Shown one piece after another: positions 48,601-60,560 of a DNA stretch of 64,000 bases (positions are counted from its first letter, which is position 1; each line of letters opens with the position of its first letter). The stretch covers positions 89,135,656-89,199,655 of the forward strand of contig OW121847.1 of assembly GCA_933228895.1 (NCBI GenBank), given 5' to 3'. This DNA comes from Platycnemis pennipes. Its lineage: Eukaryota > Arthropoda > Insecta > Odonata > Platycnemididae. Position numbers and translations under genes: made by a program. Under the pieces are notes generated by a model. The model searched no databases. It was not told the DNA's origin and saw only the letters and a list, made by a program, of their open reading frames with translations.

Positions 48601-51520
48601 TTTTTTTCAAATGGAGAAAATGAATGAATGAGGCCAGTTGCTGATATGATCAACCCCAGGTTAATTGGTCAATTTTAAACAACATTAACGAAGAATAAAT
48701 TAGAAATTTAGATATGAATACATGGGAAAAGTATATAACGGAAAAAGTAAACAGCATCAATGTCCAAAAACTGGACTCCAGGTCCAGTCCAATACCAGAT
48801 CCAGGGTAGCAAAAAAAAAAAAGAAATTCAAATGATTATTCGTTCCACCCATCAAAAGTAAAACGCTAATATCTACATCTTTCATTCACATCGCATATGA
48901 AGGTATTCGCATATGAATAGCTATTCATGCATAGTGAGAATCTTTGCACAATGTAGAATTCATAATCGATTATGGCCTTCATCACAGCGTTGAAATTTTA
49001 GAATAAAATTGTTATTCATGGGCGTACTTATTAATCGTTTTTCATCAACGAATGAATAAAAGGTGAAGTTGGCTTGCCCTAGCAGCTAATAGTTTAAATT
49101 TTCCTTTCTTCGTTGAATTCCATTGAATAAGTGCCAAGCAAAAATACAAGACATGGAAGATTCGAATGGAGCAAAAATGATAAAGTTGACAAAAAATTAA
49201 ATGGAGAGAGAATTAAATCGCAGATACGTATAAGGCAGATTTCTGACTAATATCAGAAAACTTTAGCAAATTATATTTATATTAAACAATTTTGTCGCAA
49301 TCGTAACGATGGATGAAAACGTAAATTCTGGCGTGGCGCTTTTTTAAACTTTTTTTCACTCAGAGTCAGAGTTATAAAAACTAATAAATGTATCCAAATT
49401 ATTTCATTCCGCTTGATAACCCATTCCAAACGCGCTTATTAAACTGTGTGCATTTATTTTGCCATTACTAAATTTTTAACTCACTCACGCGTAATAAACT
49501 TGAATTAAGAACAGTATGTAAATACTAGCCTCAAAATAAAATTAGTCTTGGCAGGAGATCTACGTACCGTCATTTGGCGTAAATACGTATGTCTGGAAAC
49601 CAGCACGGAGGAATCTGCCTCTTAAGGCGTACACTGAGAAAAGATCTAAATTATTCAAAGATATCCTAGCAGCTCTGGATGCAAGTCACGCCCAACGCCG
49701 AAAATTCAATTGTAACAATAGTGAACTACGGTGCTGTTGCTAAGTTAGACAGCCTCTGAGCATAATAAGGAATTTTCTCTGCGACTTAAACTTCACTAGT
49801 CCTAAAACTAATCAATCTCTTTGAAAGAAAAAGAAACATTTACGCTCTCCAGCAGTATGGAAAGAATAAGTTAAAACTAAGCTCAACACCTTGAGGCTAA
49901 TCAGTGCAACGATCAGAGCTATAGGATTAAATACTTTACTATAACCGCAGCTTATTGGCATTTTATACATTTTTAACGCAGTAAATATTGGTTACATGCC
50001 AAAACTTTCTAGAGAACAAAAATTAAGTAAACTCGTAATATTGTAAATAATGGAATTAAAAGATTACAAATAACTAAAAATATGGTTGTTTAATTTTCCT
50101 CTGCATGCTATTCATTATTTTGTCCTACTATTTGGAAATTCACAATTTTTGGAAGAAAGAAAATCCGAGCCAAGCAATAAACCTTCCAGCTACGAGTTAT
50201 CCCTTCTTGGCAAACTGTATCCTGTAAAAGTTTTCTCCGTAAACACGTCTTCTAGGTAACAATAAAATATTACTCGTAAAAATTCCAGCTAAGGTTTATC
50301 AATCCAAATGCATACAGTTTCATTTCTTCATGAGGATTAATAAATAAATAAAACATTTCAACAAAAATAATTCTACATTATTTTTTATCTTTTCAAAATT
50401 TACAATTCCTATGCGAATGCACGTATTAAATAAAATGATAAATTAAATTTCATAAATAAAAATATCATAAAAATAACCAATGAGTTTCCATGGATTAAAT
50501 AGAAAAGTTGTACTTACTTTATAATATCAAAGATACTGTTTATTTTTATCATAGGTATATGTATGAATTTAATATATATCAAATAGGTATTTCTTGATTA
50601 GTAAAAAAAGAAATATCCTTTTAAAAAAATAAAACATTCCCTATGAAAAATAAACGTACTCATAATAAAATACGAGCATTTATTGATTCTAATAATATTC
50701 TCAGTAAACTGATTTTAGTTCATCGATACAACAACGGAAATGTTATATACAAAAATAAATTTCCTAAGATGTATTAAACGAAAAAGATAATTGGTATTCC
50801 TCATCAAATATATATCAATACTAAACAATACGTATATATTGTACAACAGAATGTGCACGTTTATGATTCATATTTGGCAATGATAACGGACTAAAATGAC
50901 AGAATATTTCCAAGAGTAAACCTAAAAGCTCGCTCCGTTCGTATGCTCTGTTGTATTTATTTCAATTACTTCTGTAATAGCTCATGAAAACTGGCTGATA
51001 TGAAGAATGAAAACGCCTTATCATGCCACTCAACGACCCCAAAAATGCTTAATTCCTGAATGGAAAACCTGCAAGCTTGAAGACAATTTCATTCAAGTCA
51101 ACGGGATGCTAACTAGCTACTGTCATTTTTAAGATTTTGACAGACAGCGATAACAGAGGAAGACAATCTATCCCAGGTGACATTAAGATGGAGCCAAAAA
51201 GATGGATGGCATAAAGAAGATTGTTGAAGAAAGTTGTTTTGCATCGATGGCGGAATAAATTACATACTTGTAGACAGGGCCGCATGTTTGGAATGGATGA
51301 TAATGGTGGCAGATAATTCAGGCGGATGATACACAATTTGAATTTTAAATTAAGATGATAAAGTATTATAAAGTAACGCTGAAATGATGGCATATAAATG
51401 GCATGAAATGAGTGACCTTTTCATGGTCGTTGAGTTGAGTCAAGCATGAGGCTATATGCCGCCTGATCAACAACATGCTAAGGCATTCAGGATTAAAGGG
51501 GGAAAAAAGACTGATAAAAA
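45690..51520. other. Gene-free, very AT-rich 5.8 kb
   Basis: The most monotonous part of the window, especially 49.9-50.9 kb, with A- and T-runs and no bounded repeat or plausible exon. Frames of 60-70 aa at 48.34-48.62 kb lie on opposite strands of the same bases. The 94- and 74-aa minus-strand frames at 51.1-51.6 kb are in different phases. Confidence 0.4.
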
Positions 51521-51525
51521 CGTGT

Positions 51526-53205
51526 GGGTCATTCCACGTCAAATCGACCAAAAGACCCTTAGGGTCACCGATTTTGACCAAATTTGTCACAATGGCTCAA
51601 TTTGATAATAAAATGAAAACCCTAAAGTTGTTTACCAAGTATACGAAAATTAAACCCCAATATAGTTTTGCAAAACACGCAACCGTTTCCAAAATATTGC
51701 AGCGTTTCAAAATTCGAATTTTGCAAAAGTTACTACACATTTTACGGTATATCTCCGAGACTATTTGAGCTAAAGACGTGCTTAAGGGCTTATTTTAAAG
51801 GCCTTGAATTGGAAAAATATAATAATCTATTATATTGTGAAATATAAACAATTTTATAGTGTTTATAACAATTTTAAAGTTTCAAATCGATTTTTGACGA
51901 TGTACCTACATATTCGATTTTGCTCATTTTTTTATATGTTGTAGACAAAACCCTCCTCTACAAATTAAACAACTTGCCAACGGTAATATTTCATTTAAGG
52001 AAGAAAAATATTTTTGAGTGAAGGCGTGACGCCCGCCGGTCACCGCGGCGCCCGCCTACCGGCCGACGTTATGGTACTCGGGTGTCTTCAGATCAGATTC
52101 AGTAACTTTCTCATTCATCTTCTCCTTTCCAATTTTTAACCGTATACTAACTCTTTGCCCGTGCATATCGCTATCTACTTCGCCGAGGTGTGACTAATTT
52201 TTTCACTGATTCCGGAGACATCATTTTTATGTGTGAAGTTATGCTGGGAAAATATTTAAAACATGAGTTAAGAGTGAACAATTTAATAATTTAAAAAGGT
52301 ACGGGAGTAAAACTATGGGATTTCAGGGTGTTGCCTTAGCCTGGGAGGCTGTCTCATGCGAAGATAAACAAAATATCCGTTTAGATGATATGGGTAGCGA
52401 TTTGCCTTCCCCGTTGTTTGCCCTTAGAGTAAAATTCGAATGGGAGATGGTGGGCGACGGAATAGCGCACCCGTTTCTTTGAAAAAAGAACTCAGAAAGA
52501 GGTTTCGGAGAACAACCTAATAGAGTATGAGAGGAGAGTAGTACTGGAAGCCGAAGACGGGACAAGGTTTGTCAATTTTTCTCCGAGGCCGACCGCTATA
52601 AAGCCATGTGCCGCTCTTCATAGAGTCTAAGGTTGTGGTCACAGAAATGAGAATGAGAAAGTTCCTGAGATCTGAAGACACCAGAGCACCGTAACATCGG
52701 CCGGTAGGCGGGCGCCGCGGTGACCGGCGGGCGTCACGCCTTCACTCAAAAATATTTTTCTTTCTTAAATGAAATATTACCGCTGGCAAGTTTTTTAATA
52801 TGTAGAGGAGGGTTTTGTCTACAACATATAAAAAAAATGAGCAAAATCGAATATGTAGGTACATCGTCAAAAATCGATTTGAAACTTTAAAATTGTTATA
52901 AACTTTATAAAATTGTTTATATTTCACAACAAAATCCCTCGTTATATTTATCCAATTCAAGGCCTTTAAAATAAACCCTTAATCACATCGTAGCTCAAAT
53001 AGTCTCTGAGATATGCCGTAAAATGTGTAGTAACTTTTGCAAAATTAGAATTTTGCAACGTTGCAACATTTCGGAAACGGTTGCGTGTTTTGCAAAACGA
53101 TATTGGGGTTTAATTTTCGTATCAAATGGAGCCGTTATCCTGTCATTTGGTCAAAATCGGTGACCCTAAGGGCAATCACCTGGTTGATTTGACATGGAAT
53201 GACCC
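51526..53205. mobile_element. 1.68-kb foldback DNA transposon
   Basis: Long inverted arms (left about 51526-52118, right about 52648-53205) begin GGGTCATTCCACGTCAAATC on the left and, read inverted, GGGTCATTCCATGTCAAATC on the right. Both continue through CTTAGGGTCACCGATTTTGA, CAAAACACGCAACCGTTTCC and TTCAAATCGATTTTTGACGA to a GC-rich block identical in both arms (52024-52066). A unique centre of about 0.5 kb separates the arms. No transposase is encoded, so it is non-autonomous. Only a 2-bp GT matches at the two outer junctions, so TSD and superfamily are undetermined. Confidence 0.9.
52119..52647. other. Unique centre of the foldback element
   Basis: Non-repeated DNA between the arms. It holds a 55-codon plus-strand frame (ATG at 52317, containing VALAWEAVSCEDKQN) and an opposing 80-aa minus-strand frame. 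I recognise neither. The upstream TTTCAG/GGTGTTGCC looks like a splice acceptor, so a captured exon is one option and chance the other. Confidence 0.4.
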
Positions 53206-56200
53206 GTATATGTATACTAATTCTCTAAATAATATACATTAACGTATTTGCTTCCGCTGTCGTCTTTTGGAGCGCATATCTATGCATATTTCTATATGAT
53301 TAAGAAAATGAACTTAATTTGAAACGTCTGATGTGGCATAACCCATCAAGAAAAATTCGAAAGTGTTTACTTCAGCAACATAGTGATCTTTTCGTTGAAC
53401 ATAAACCTATTAATTTTCTTAGACTCGAGGATTACATGACTCTATACAGTTAAAAACGGCCAATTATAAAGAAGCATGCAAGTAGGAACATAGGCCAGTA
53501 ATTGTGATGAAAGATTTCGGAAACCAAGACCAACTGTACACAGTTAAACGAACATTTTGTTCACTCACTCCATTCTTACGTAATTCGTTTTTCATCCGCA
53601 TCAACTTTCTCAGACACCATAACCAAATTCTAAAATGTAGACACTGAAGTATAATTTCTACACATTCACCTATATACCCTTTTACACAGCGTATGTATGT
53701 TTTGGTAATTGGGGATTAAAATATTAAAACTACGAGGAATTGTCGGCTAGCTGTACTTAAGTACATTTTCATATATGTATCATATTTTAAAACTTATTTC
53801 TTGTCTCGAATCTATAAGTAAACGTTTGGATATTTGGCGCCCGTTCGCGTTTTAGGTGCAAAAAGGCAGAGAAAAGTCTATCTGAAGAAATTTAAGTAAA
53901 CAACCACGAAAACTATATTTAAGAACTGGGTCCGCAGATGGCTAGTAAGAATCGTAGTAAAGAAAATGTAAACCTTAGAGATTATCAATTACAAAACAGC
54001 ATGCATAGAACTGATCAGAGGTGCATGTTACACCTCACTTTATAAGGGTATGGGAAGAGTATGTTTCACCTGTTGTTCCAGAAACTGCACTGAAATTTAT
54101 TGCTCCAACACATTAATCAAGTGTTCTCGCGTCATCGGTGTGTGTACTGGACTCGAACCAAACAGACAAAATTGTCATGGCCCTTGGTCAAAGATGACAT
54201 ACAAAATCGCAACCTTTCTACAGTTTTACCCTTTCCAAAGAAAGTAACGCATTGCGGACAAATGAAGGGGAAAACTGTTAAAGAAGTCCATGATACATTA
54301 CATCTTAATAAAAATCACCTGGACTTAGTCTCAAATAGAGAGGAACTAGTCGCCAATTAGGGTTAAAGATAGAGGGAGGGGATTCTTGACAGCTGTCTGG
54401 TTCCACTCAGCCTTTATTCACCAATGAGCTCCTCCATAAAGCCATTATATGTTAGGTTACGGCCAAACTTTTCAATTCTGACTTCCTAGCATTCACCTCT
54501 ACATCATCAAAACCTTGAAACACATTCGTCTACAAAGTAAAATTATTTTAAATCTCAAATTCTCCATTACCACTGAGATATACAACTTTTGAAAGAGGCA
54601 CACTAAAGACCGATTCTTGGAGTCTGATGCTAAAAAAAAATATACGGATATGATTTTGTGGCTTCCAAACAATAATATAACTAGAGGTTTCTATACGGAG
54701 CACTAATAAATCCAACACAACAATTATTATACATAAATGAGCAGTAAAAGTATCACAAATATTTGGATTGTTTAAGTGGGAACGATGCTCTTAAGAGATT
54801 AAAATATTTGCGCTAGATTAAGGGTTAGGATAAATGCTCACCCAAGGCATTCATTGCAGTCTACGCAAAGATCATAAAATACAGAGCTACTTATAAGCAT
54901 TAATAAGGTATGAATGCAACTGGAAAAAACAATGTAATTATCAAAATGATAGGCTAGAGCTAACATAGTATTGTTCGGACTGTTATGAAGGAAAATAGTA
55001 GAGCAGCATTATCATTGGTATAAAATGTTACCGAAATATTAGAAAAGGACCACATTAGCAAAATAGAAGGAAAAGAAATATACGCGAAGCGTTTTGTAGA
55101 GCTTTTATCCACCGATTCGTTCCTGCCAAGTACCCTTATGCCCTAATGAGGAGGCAATATCGAAGATTTTTGGGATGAAGATACTTGGGAGAAAGTAGCA
55201 GGGAGAAAGTAGCTAGGAGAAATGGAAGGTAGGTTGTGGACATTAAAGCAAACGGAAAGTGACGAGAAAACATTTTCGACAGATTCATCAAAATGGAATG
55301 AAACTGTAGGCCGTATCTGTGAGATTGTATACTCGGTGAGGATATAAGGAGAAATAGAGAAAATAATAACTATCTCAATATGAGGTATCAGGGCACAAGA
55401 ACACGTGAAAGACTTCTGTACGGCAAATAAAGCATTACGTGAGGGGACACCTTATGAAATTACTCGGTAATGGGGTGATAGGACTATGAAGAGGGCCTAA
55501 GGACTATAGTATCATTTTAGTATATTGCAATACTAGAATTATACGATGATAATGGTGACCCAAATCCTTGACGTCGTTTTCGTATTGTAGCTCGTGGCAT
55601 AAAAATATTTACCCGCTGTAGCTAACAATGCATGGCATTGGTGGCTAATAGAAAGAAGTCGTTAAAAGTAATTTACGAGGTGTATTAATATTTAACAATA
55701 ATAGGACGTGTGATTTTTAGAATGACACTCGAAAATTAGATACTTTTCATAGAGTTTCTGAATTTTTATACACAATTTACCGGCTTCTAGATACATGCGT
55801 CACTTTCCCTCGAAGGACTATATTATTTGATTAAAGATCGTGCTATAAATAAGATATTTACCCTTGCGGATATCACAGAAACTAAATAGTTTTTCTTGAT
55901 GAGCAGAATAGATTACGCGTAAAAAGCAAAAATGAACTAATTTTGGGCATCATTTTTAAATTTCGAGGCATTGTTAAATAATGAAAAATATGTATAATTT
56001 TGAAAAGTTTTTAACGTCTTAACTAATTGTGCTTTCCACCACCCTCAATATCACATGACTTTTAATTATGTCATACAATATTAGTTTACATGAACCGCCA
56101 AATAAAAAGAATAAAGACAGTAAAATTGACAGCTAGTTCATAAAAGGGAAAATGGTAAAACACTAATAAATTGAGCTTGAAATTTTCTCGGGAAATCTAC

Positions 56201-56580
56201 CAGGTGAGTATATTTAATACCAATGTTTCGGCATGAGACTCAGCTACCTTTCTTATGGCTTATTTTGAACTTAGTTAGTTTTAAATTACTTATTATCCTT
56301 AAGTATTGCCTAGCCGTCGGTATTTAAGGCTACTATTGTGCTTGGTGTCTACTGATTTTTTTTCAGTCTTGCCTTAATAATTCATCGAAGGACAAGATTC
56401 CAAGCCAAGCAAATATATGGTTATTTCTGAGACTGTTATGCGATTGCTGATTTTTGTGGATGAAAGACCCAAATGCAAAGTATGTGTTTTTAAATTATCC
56501 TACAAATGGCTTGGTCTGTTTCACCGAATATATACTTTACAGCACTCACAGGAGACTCTGTAAACTCCTGGAGTTTTCAG
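53206..56580. other. Gene-free stretch with coding-like traces
   Basis: At 53938-54360 one plus-strand frame begins with ATG and is interrupted by only two stops over 141 codons. At 54.98-55.45 kb the plus strand also looks like decayed coding DNA. Neither can be tied to a family, and such runs are expected a few times by chance in a window this size. Confidence 0.35.
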
Positions 56581-56581
56581 A

Positions 56582-57331
56582 TTAAGTTGGTCCTTCGCCC
56601 ACACAAGATGGCTCCGCATCTTTCTTGGTGGTACGTATGTCATGCGAATATTCTGTTATAAAGAAGTCGTGAAATTTTCCCTGATATTGTAGATATGTAC
56701 GGGATGCTCGCAATTGGTTTCTCTTGATTGCCAACGGTTCGTTATTGAGTCCCTGAATTTCCCTCTCGGGGTTGAGTTGTGGCTGTCGATTATCTTCTTT
56801 AGAGCCGGCTAAATTATCCTCACTGTAACATTGGGTCATAAAGTGTACCGAAACATGACACGCACTAATCGGAACCTCAATACAATCCGTAGTTTTGAGG
56901 ATAGGAAAAGAGAGAGAATCTAAAGAAACATTAAATTTTCTAACAAAATCAGATAGGTTAGAATTTTATGGTGCATATATTTCGTAGAAAACAAAAATAG
57001 GAACATCTACTCGATAATACTTTTCCTTGAATCATTCACAGAAGAACACGTGCGTGACTTCAGCGCACATCAAAGGGAATCCACAATACCCGTGATGGGA
57101 CTCACAAAAGGGGAAAGAAACATTACTGTGGCAAAAAGAGCAGGTAAAAAATGAGGGGTCGTAGATGAACGGCTTCACATAAGCAGTGCACACTTGTAAA
57201 GGATCCATATTTGTTGTGAAGTTCAAGAAAATGTACCAGTGAAACCACGTACAATAGTTTACTTTAATAATTAAATGAATGTTTGAATCATCAAAATCTT
57301 GAATTATGTCAAGTAAAGATCTATAAATATA
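56582..57331 (-). pseudogene. Unrecognised decayed reading frame, Cys-rich N-terminal part
   Basis: A single minus-strand frame runs 250 codons with only two internal stops (TGA at 57032-57034 and TAA at 56966-56968) before its terminal TAA. From base composition one would expect well over ten. The first part contains MDPLQVCTAYVKPFIYDPSF, then TCSFCHSN, FPFCESHHGYC and a further CAEVTHVFFC, a C-x2-C plus C/H pattern that could bind zinc. After the stops the frame is polar and protein-like (DNRQPQLNPEREIQGLNNE, KRNQLRASRTYLQYQGKFHD). No family is recognised. A decayed host gene or mobile-element gene is most likely; splicing out the stop region is possible, but I found no phase-consistent donor and acceptor. 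Confidence 0.35.
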
Positions 57332-57420
57332 TTAAAACACAGTTTTCATCCCCCTACAGAGAAATATCAGAGAATGAAAGCAAATTATTTACCTTTGTAG
57401 CATTCTCAATTTTAGTTCAC

Positions 57421-57485
57421 TCAGGAATTGAACCCCCTCAGCTTAAAAAAACAATCCCGCTAGCTGACTGAGCTCTTTCGGAGAA
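57421..57485 (-). repeat. tRNA-like head (SINE-type)
   Basis: On the minus strand, GAGCTCAGTCAGCTAGCGGG resembles a tRNA D-arm/A-box and GGTTCAATTCC is a perfect B-box. The anticodon arm is replaced by a T-run and the acceptor ends do not pair, so it is a SINE or tRNA relic. It lies about 90 bp upstream of the open minus-strand frame. Confidence 0.5.
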
Positions 57486-57499
57486 GTGTTATGGCATAA

Positions 57500-59750
57500 G
57501 CAAATATAAGTTATGGTCCGTAATTCAAATGTTTCAGTGTACATTCGGAAAATAAACAAGAAACTTAATTCAGACGGTTTCTTCCTGGGAATATCAACAT
57601 TGTTATGCATTAATTATATCCTTTCGCCATCACGAAATTTCATTTCTTTTGGAAGACGAACTAGTACTACATACAAAGCCGCCTGTATTTTTCGGATTAT
57701 TAATTCTTGGTGACTACCATCCATCCAAATTTCAAAATATACCAGCATCATATCCATACCAGACTCATATTTGGCCAATTAGCTGTAAAAATTTAAAAAA
57801 CGTAACAGCACGAGAAATCCTTAATTTTTATTTTTATCATTCAAGGAAGAGTTACATTATTTTAAAAATAAATTACCATATGTAGGATGGCTGTGATCAA
57901 TTATATTCTATGAATTTTTCATTTTCAAGCAATATAAAAAGTACACGAAATTTGCGTTGAGAAAATATTAAACTGTACTTTTACCAAAATAGTTGCATAT
58001 CAATAGTGTACGTCTGATGATCTTCACCCCCGGCCACACACCCTCGTGGTGGCTCGCAGGGTATTACGTAGATTTAGATGTAGAAATAACTTATCGAAAA
58101 ATCGTCGCTACTCAGTAACCTCTAATTCTTTGTGAGTCATTCAACAGTCCAGGAGGACAGGAAAAATATAAATTACGTGGTCGGAACATTACCAAGGCAT
58201 TTAAAGTTTCTTTTCCTCACAGCTTCAAAGCAAATGAAGAGAATAATATTATCTGATGGCTTTAGCAAGCACTGAAATAATAACTGCAAAATAAATTCTG
58301 TAAAACTACTTCCAGCGCTGTATCATTACACTTTAGTAATTTGCATACAAGAGTTCATTAAGAGTAAATTTTGAATTAATTGCATGCTGTGTAACTCAAT
58401 ACGTAATATAATCTTCTAAAGACCAACACTAGCTATTTGTATTCTAATAACCTAAATCGTTTTTATTCATTAGCGATGTCTTTGCAAGCAGCTGCGTTGA
58501 AAATAAAAAGCTATTTTTCTGACCTAAAATTAAAGCTGGTGTAGTGGTCAGTAGTGCGAGATAAATAAATGTGGAAATACAGAGTTTATTCTGTCATTCA
58601 TAATGCATAAAATTAAAGCATAAAGTATCTTCGTAACCTGGGGTTTACGGAACAATATATTTGATATTTTCTAAATAAATTGAATATGCCACAGATATTC
58701 ATGGTTTTCAGTTGAAATTAATGGACTTCCAATTAATTCTCATTAATAATTGTACGACCTAAGGCCGTGCATCAAATTAACCGAGAGAAAAATCCTTTAC
58801 TATGCCACTAAATATGTATGACAAAATATATATCTCACGTAATTATGTTCAAAATGTACATGGAAATGTGGCCTTAAAACTATCCAAAGTTCGCATTTCA
58901 ATAAAGCTATTTCACCCATTGGAAAAAATAGCTTCCAAATACATTTATTTTACCAGCTCACCAAAACATTCCTACTCTAAACAGACATTCACTCAGGGCT
59001 TGCCATTGCCCAGTGTGATGCATGGAGTAAAATACAGCAAAAATAGTATTGCATAAAGCAAACAAATGCCTGGAAAACTTTTGAATGCATGAAAGACTGC
59101 TCAATTAATAGCGTATTTAATATTACCATTTGTCATCCATGCTATTTTCATGTTTTCTCCCTCCCTCGTACAGACCAATTTCTTTCTTCACGCAAGTGTT
59201 GACATGAAACTAGTCAGTTCTATACCTAGTTCAGTACTGTCAGAAACTAGTTCAGTACAGCATCTACGTCAACAGATTTTCATTGCCAGCCACCTCTAAC
59301 GCGTGGCAGTGAGTAAATTATCACCAGTCATGCTCTATATCAACATAATATACCTGCATGCACTAAGGAATAGAATGTAATTTAAAAACATGTTTGCAAG
59401 AGGTAGAGTGAGGAATTACAATAAAACCATCAACTAGTCACCCCATGCACTTGGAAGGAATACACTGAAAATTTGGTAACTATTTAAATCTATTAGCACC
59501 AAACTATTAGTCTGCTGTAAATAAATCGAGATCATTATCAATCCAGAAAGGTCTTTTGAAAAAATGAAAAATTAAAAGGGAAAAAAAATAAGAAAATTTA
59601 AAAAAATTTCCCAGTCTAGGGCTTGACATTCTCCTCTCTTTACCCCACAAAAAAAGGTATTATTGGGCGATTTTTCGGCTTTAGACAAAGACCCTTGCGT
59701 TTCCTCACTTATACCTTGTAACTGCATCACACGACTCGTACCTTTTTACA
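57500..59750. other. Gene-free AT-rich stretch
   Basis: No exon seen. Around 59206-59260 a word of about 18-20 bases containing CTAGTTCAGTAC is repeated roughly three times in tandem. Confidence 0.4.
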
Positions 59751-59754
59751 TACC

Positions 59755-59780
59755 CACACACACACACACACACACACACA
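59755..59780. repeat. (CA)13 microsatellite
   Basis: Thirteen uninterrupted CA units just upstream of the CpG island. Confidence 0.97.
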
Positions 59781-59799
59781 GATACTTTGGCCAATGCAT

Positions 59800-60560
59800 A
59801 CCTGCCGATCATTTTACATGGACCCGATTCTTTCGCTCTACCGCTAAGCCCAAAAGCAACCCCCACGGGCCATCTTCACATCCCTCCCACTCGTGCATCC
59901 CTTTCAAAAAGAAAAAATCCGCGAACATCCCTCTCCCGCGATCCACCCAACTTCTATCCCCTCCACGTCCACGCCCACTTCCTCCCACGCTCCCCCCCCC
60001 CTCCCCCCCCCTCACCCCCCCCACGATCTCTCATCTCCCGACCCTCCCCTCCCTCCCGCCGCCGCCTCGGCAGCGAGGGCGGGGTCTGTTCAGATCCCTC
60101 GCGTTCGTCTCCACGGCAACACAGCCTCCTCCGACGCCGCCCGCCGGACCTTCCTCCCGAGAGTTCGCGCGATCGCTCGCCGGCAGTGCGAGACGGGGTC
60201 GCCGCCGGAGAGAGGCTTCTCCCAAGCCCTCTCTGAACGCTCCATCGCGAGTCGGAAGGTCGCAAAGGTCCATCCCGGTCGACTTCCGGTCGAAGATTTC
60301 TTCCCTCCACCGGTTCGATTCGAGCGTAGGATTCCCGCGGACGTTTCGGAGACTCGGGTGGCGATTTTCGCGCTTCCTTGCTGCGGAGAGACTTTCCTCC
60401 GGACCACGAGGGTTTATTTTTTTTCTTTTTCGCCGATATTACTCATTCGGGCAGTTATGAAAAACCAGACCAGCCGATCAAGTTACTAAGCGCGCTTCCC
60501 ACGGTCGATCGTGATCCACTGAGGTTATATCGATAAGAAGTTATCGGACCTTATTGCTTC
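59800..60560 (+). promoter_or_regulatory. CpG island, likely promoter of the gene starting at 61.7 kb
   Basis: CpG density is the highest in the window. It contains a long C-tract (59991-60023), a GC-box GGGCGGGG at 60077-60084, an X-box-like GTCTCCACGGCAAC at 60107-60120, and a perfect DRE-type TATCGATA at 60528-60535. The 265-, 198- and 149-aa plus-strand frames here overlap in different phases and are Pro/Arg/Ser-rich, as expected from stop-poor GC-rich DNA, so I do not call them proteins. Its position 1.2 kb upstream of a signal-peptide exon on the plus strand suggests it holds the transcription start and a noncoding first exon. The exact start and the donor are not resolved. Confidence 0.5.

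Noticed and set aside
53938..54360. Plus-strand frame of 141 codons with two stops and an RHRCVYW segment resembling part of a transposase zinc ribbon
   Set aside because: The paired cysteines needed for a zinc ribbon are missing in this frame, and an equally open run is expected a few times by chance in 64 kb.
55020..55450. Possible decayed LINE segment on the plus strand
   Set aside because: Coding-like codon texture (for example KDHISKIEGKEIYAKRFVEL) but no reverse transcriptase or endonuclease box can be pointed to.
59663..60460. Longest open frame of the window (265 aa, plus strand), with overlapping 198- and 149-aa frames
   Set aside because: It lies in a CpG island and a C-tract, starts before a CA microsatellite, and is open in several phases and on both strands. 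The translation is low-complexity Pro/Arg/Ser; stop-poor GC-rich DNA explains it.
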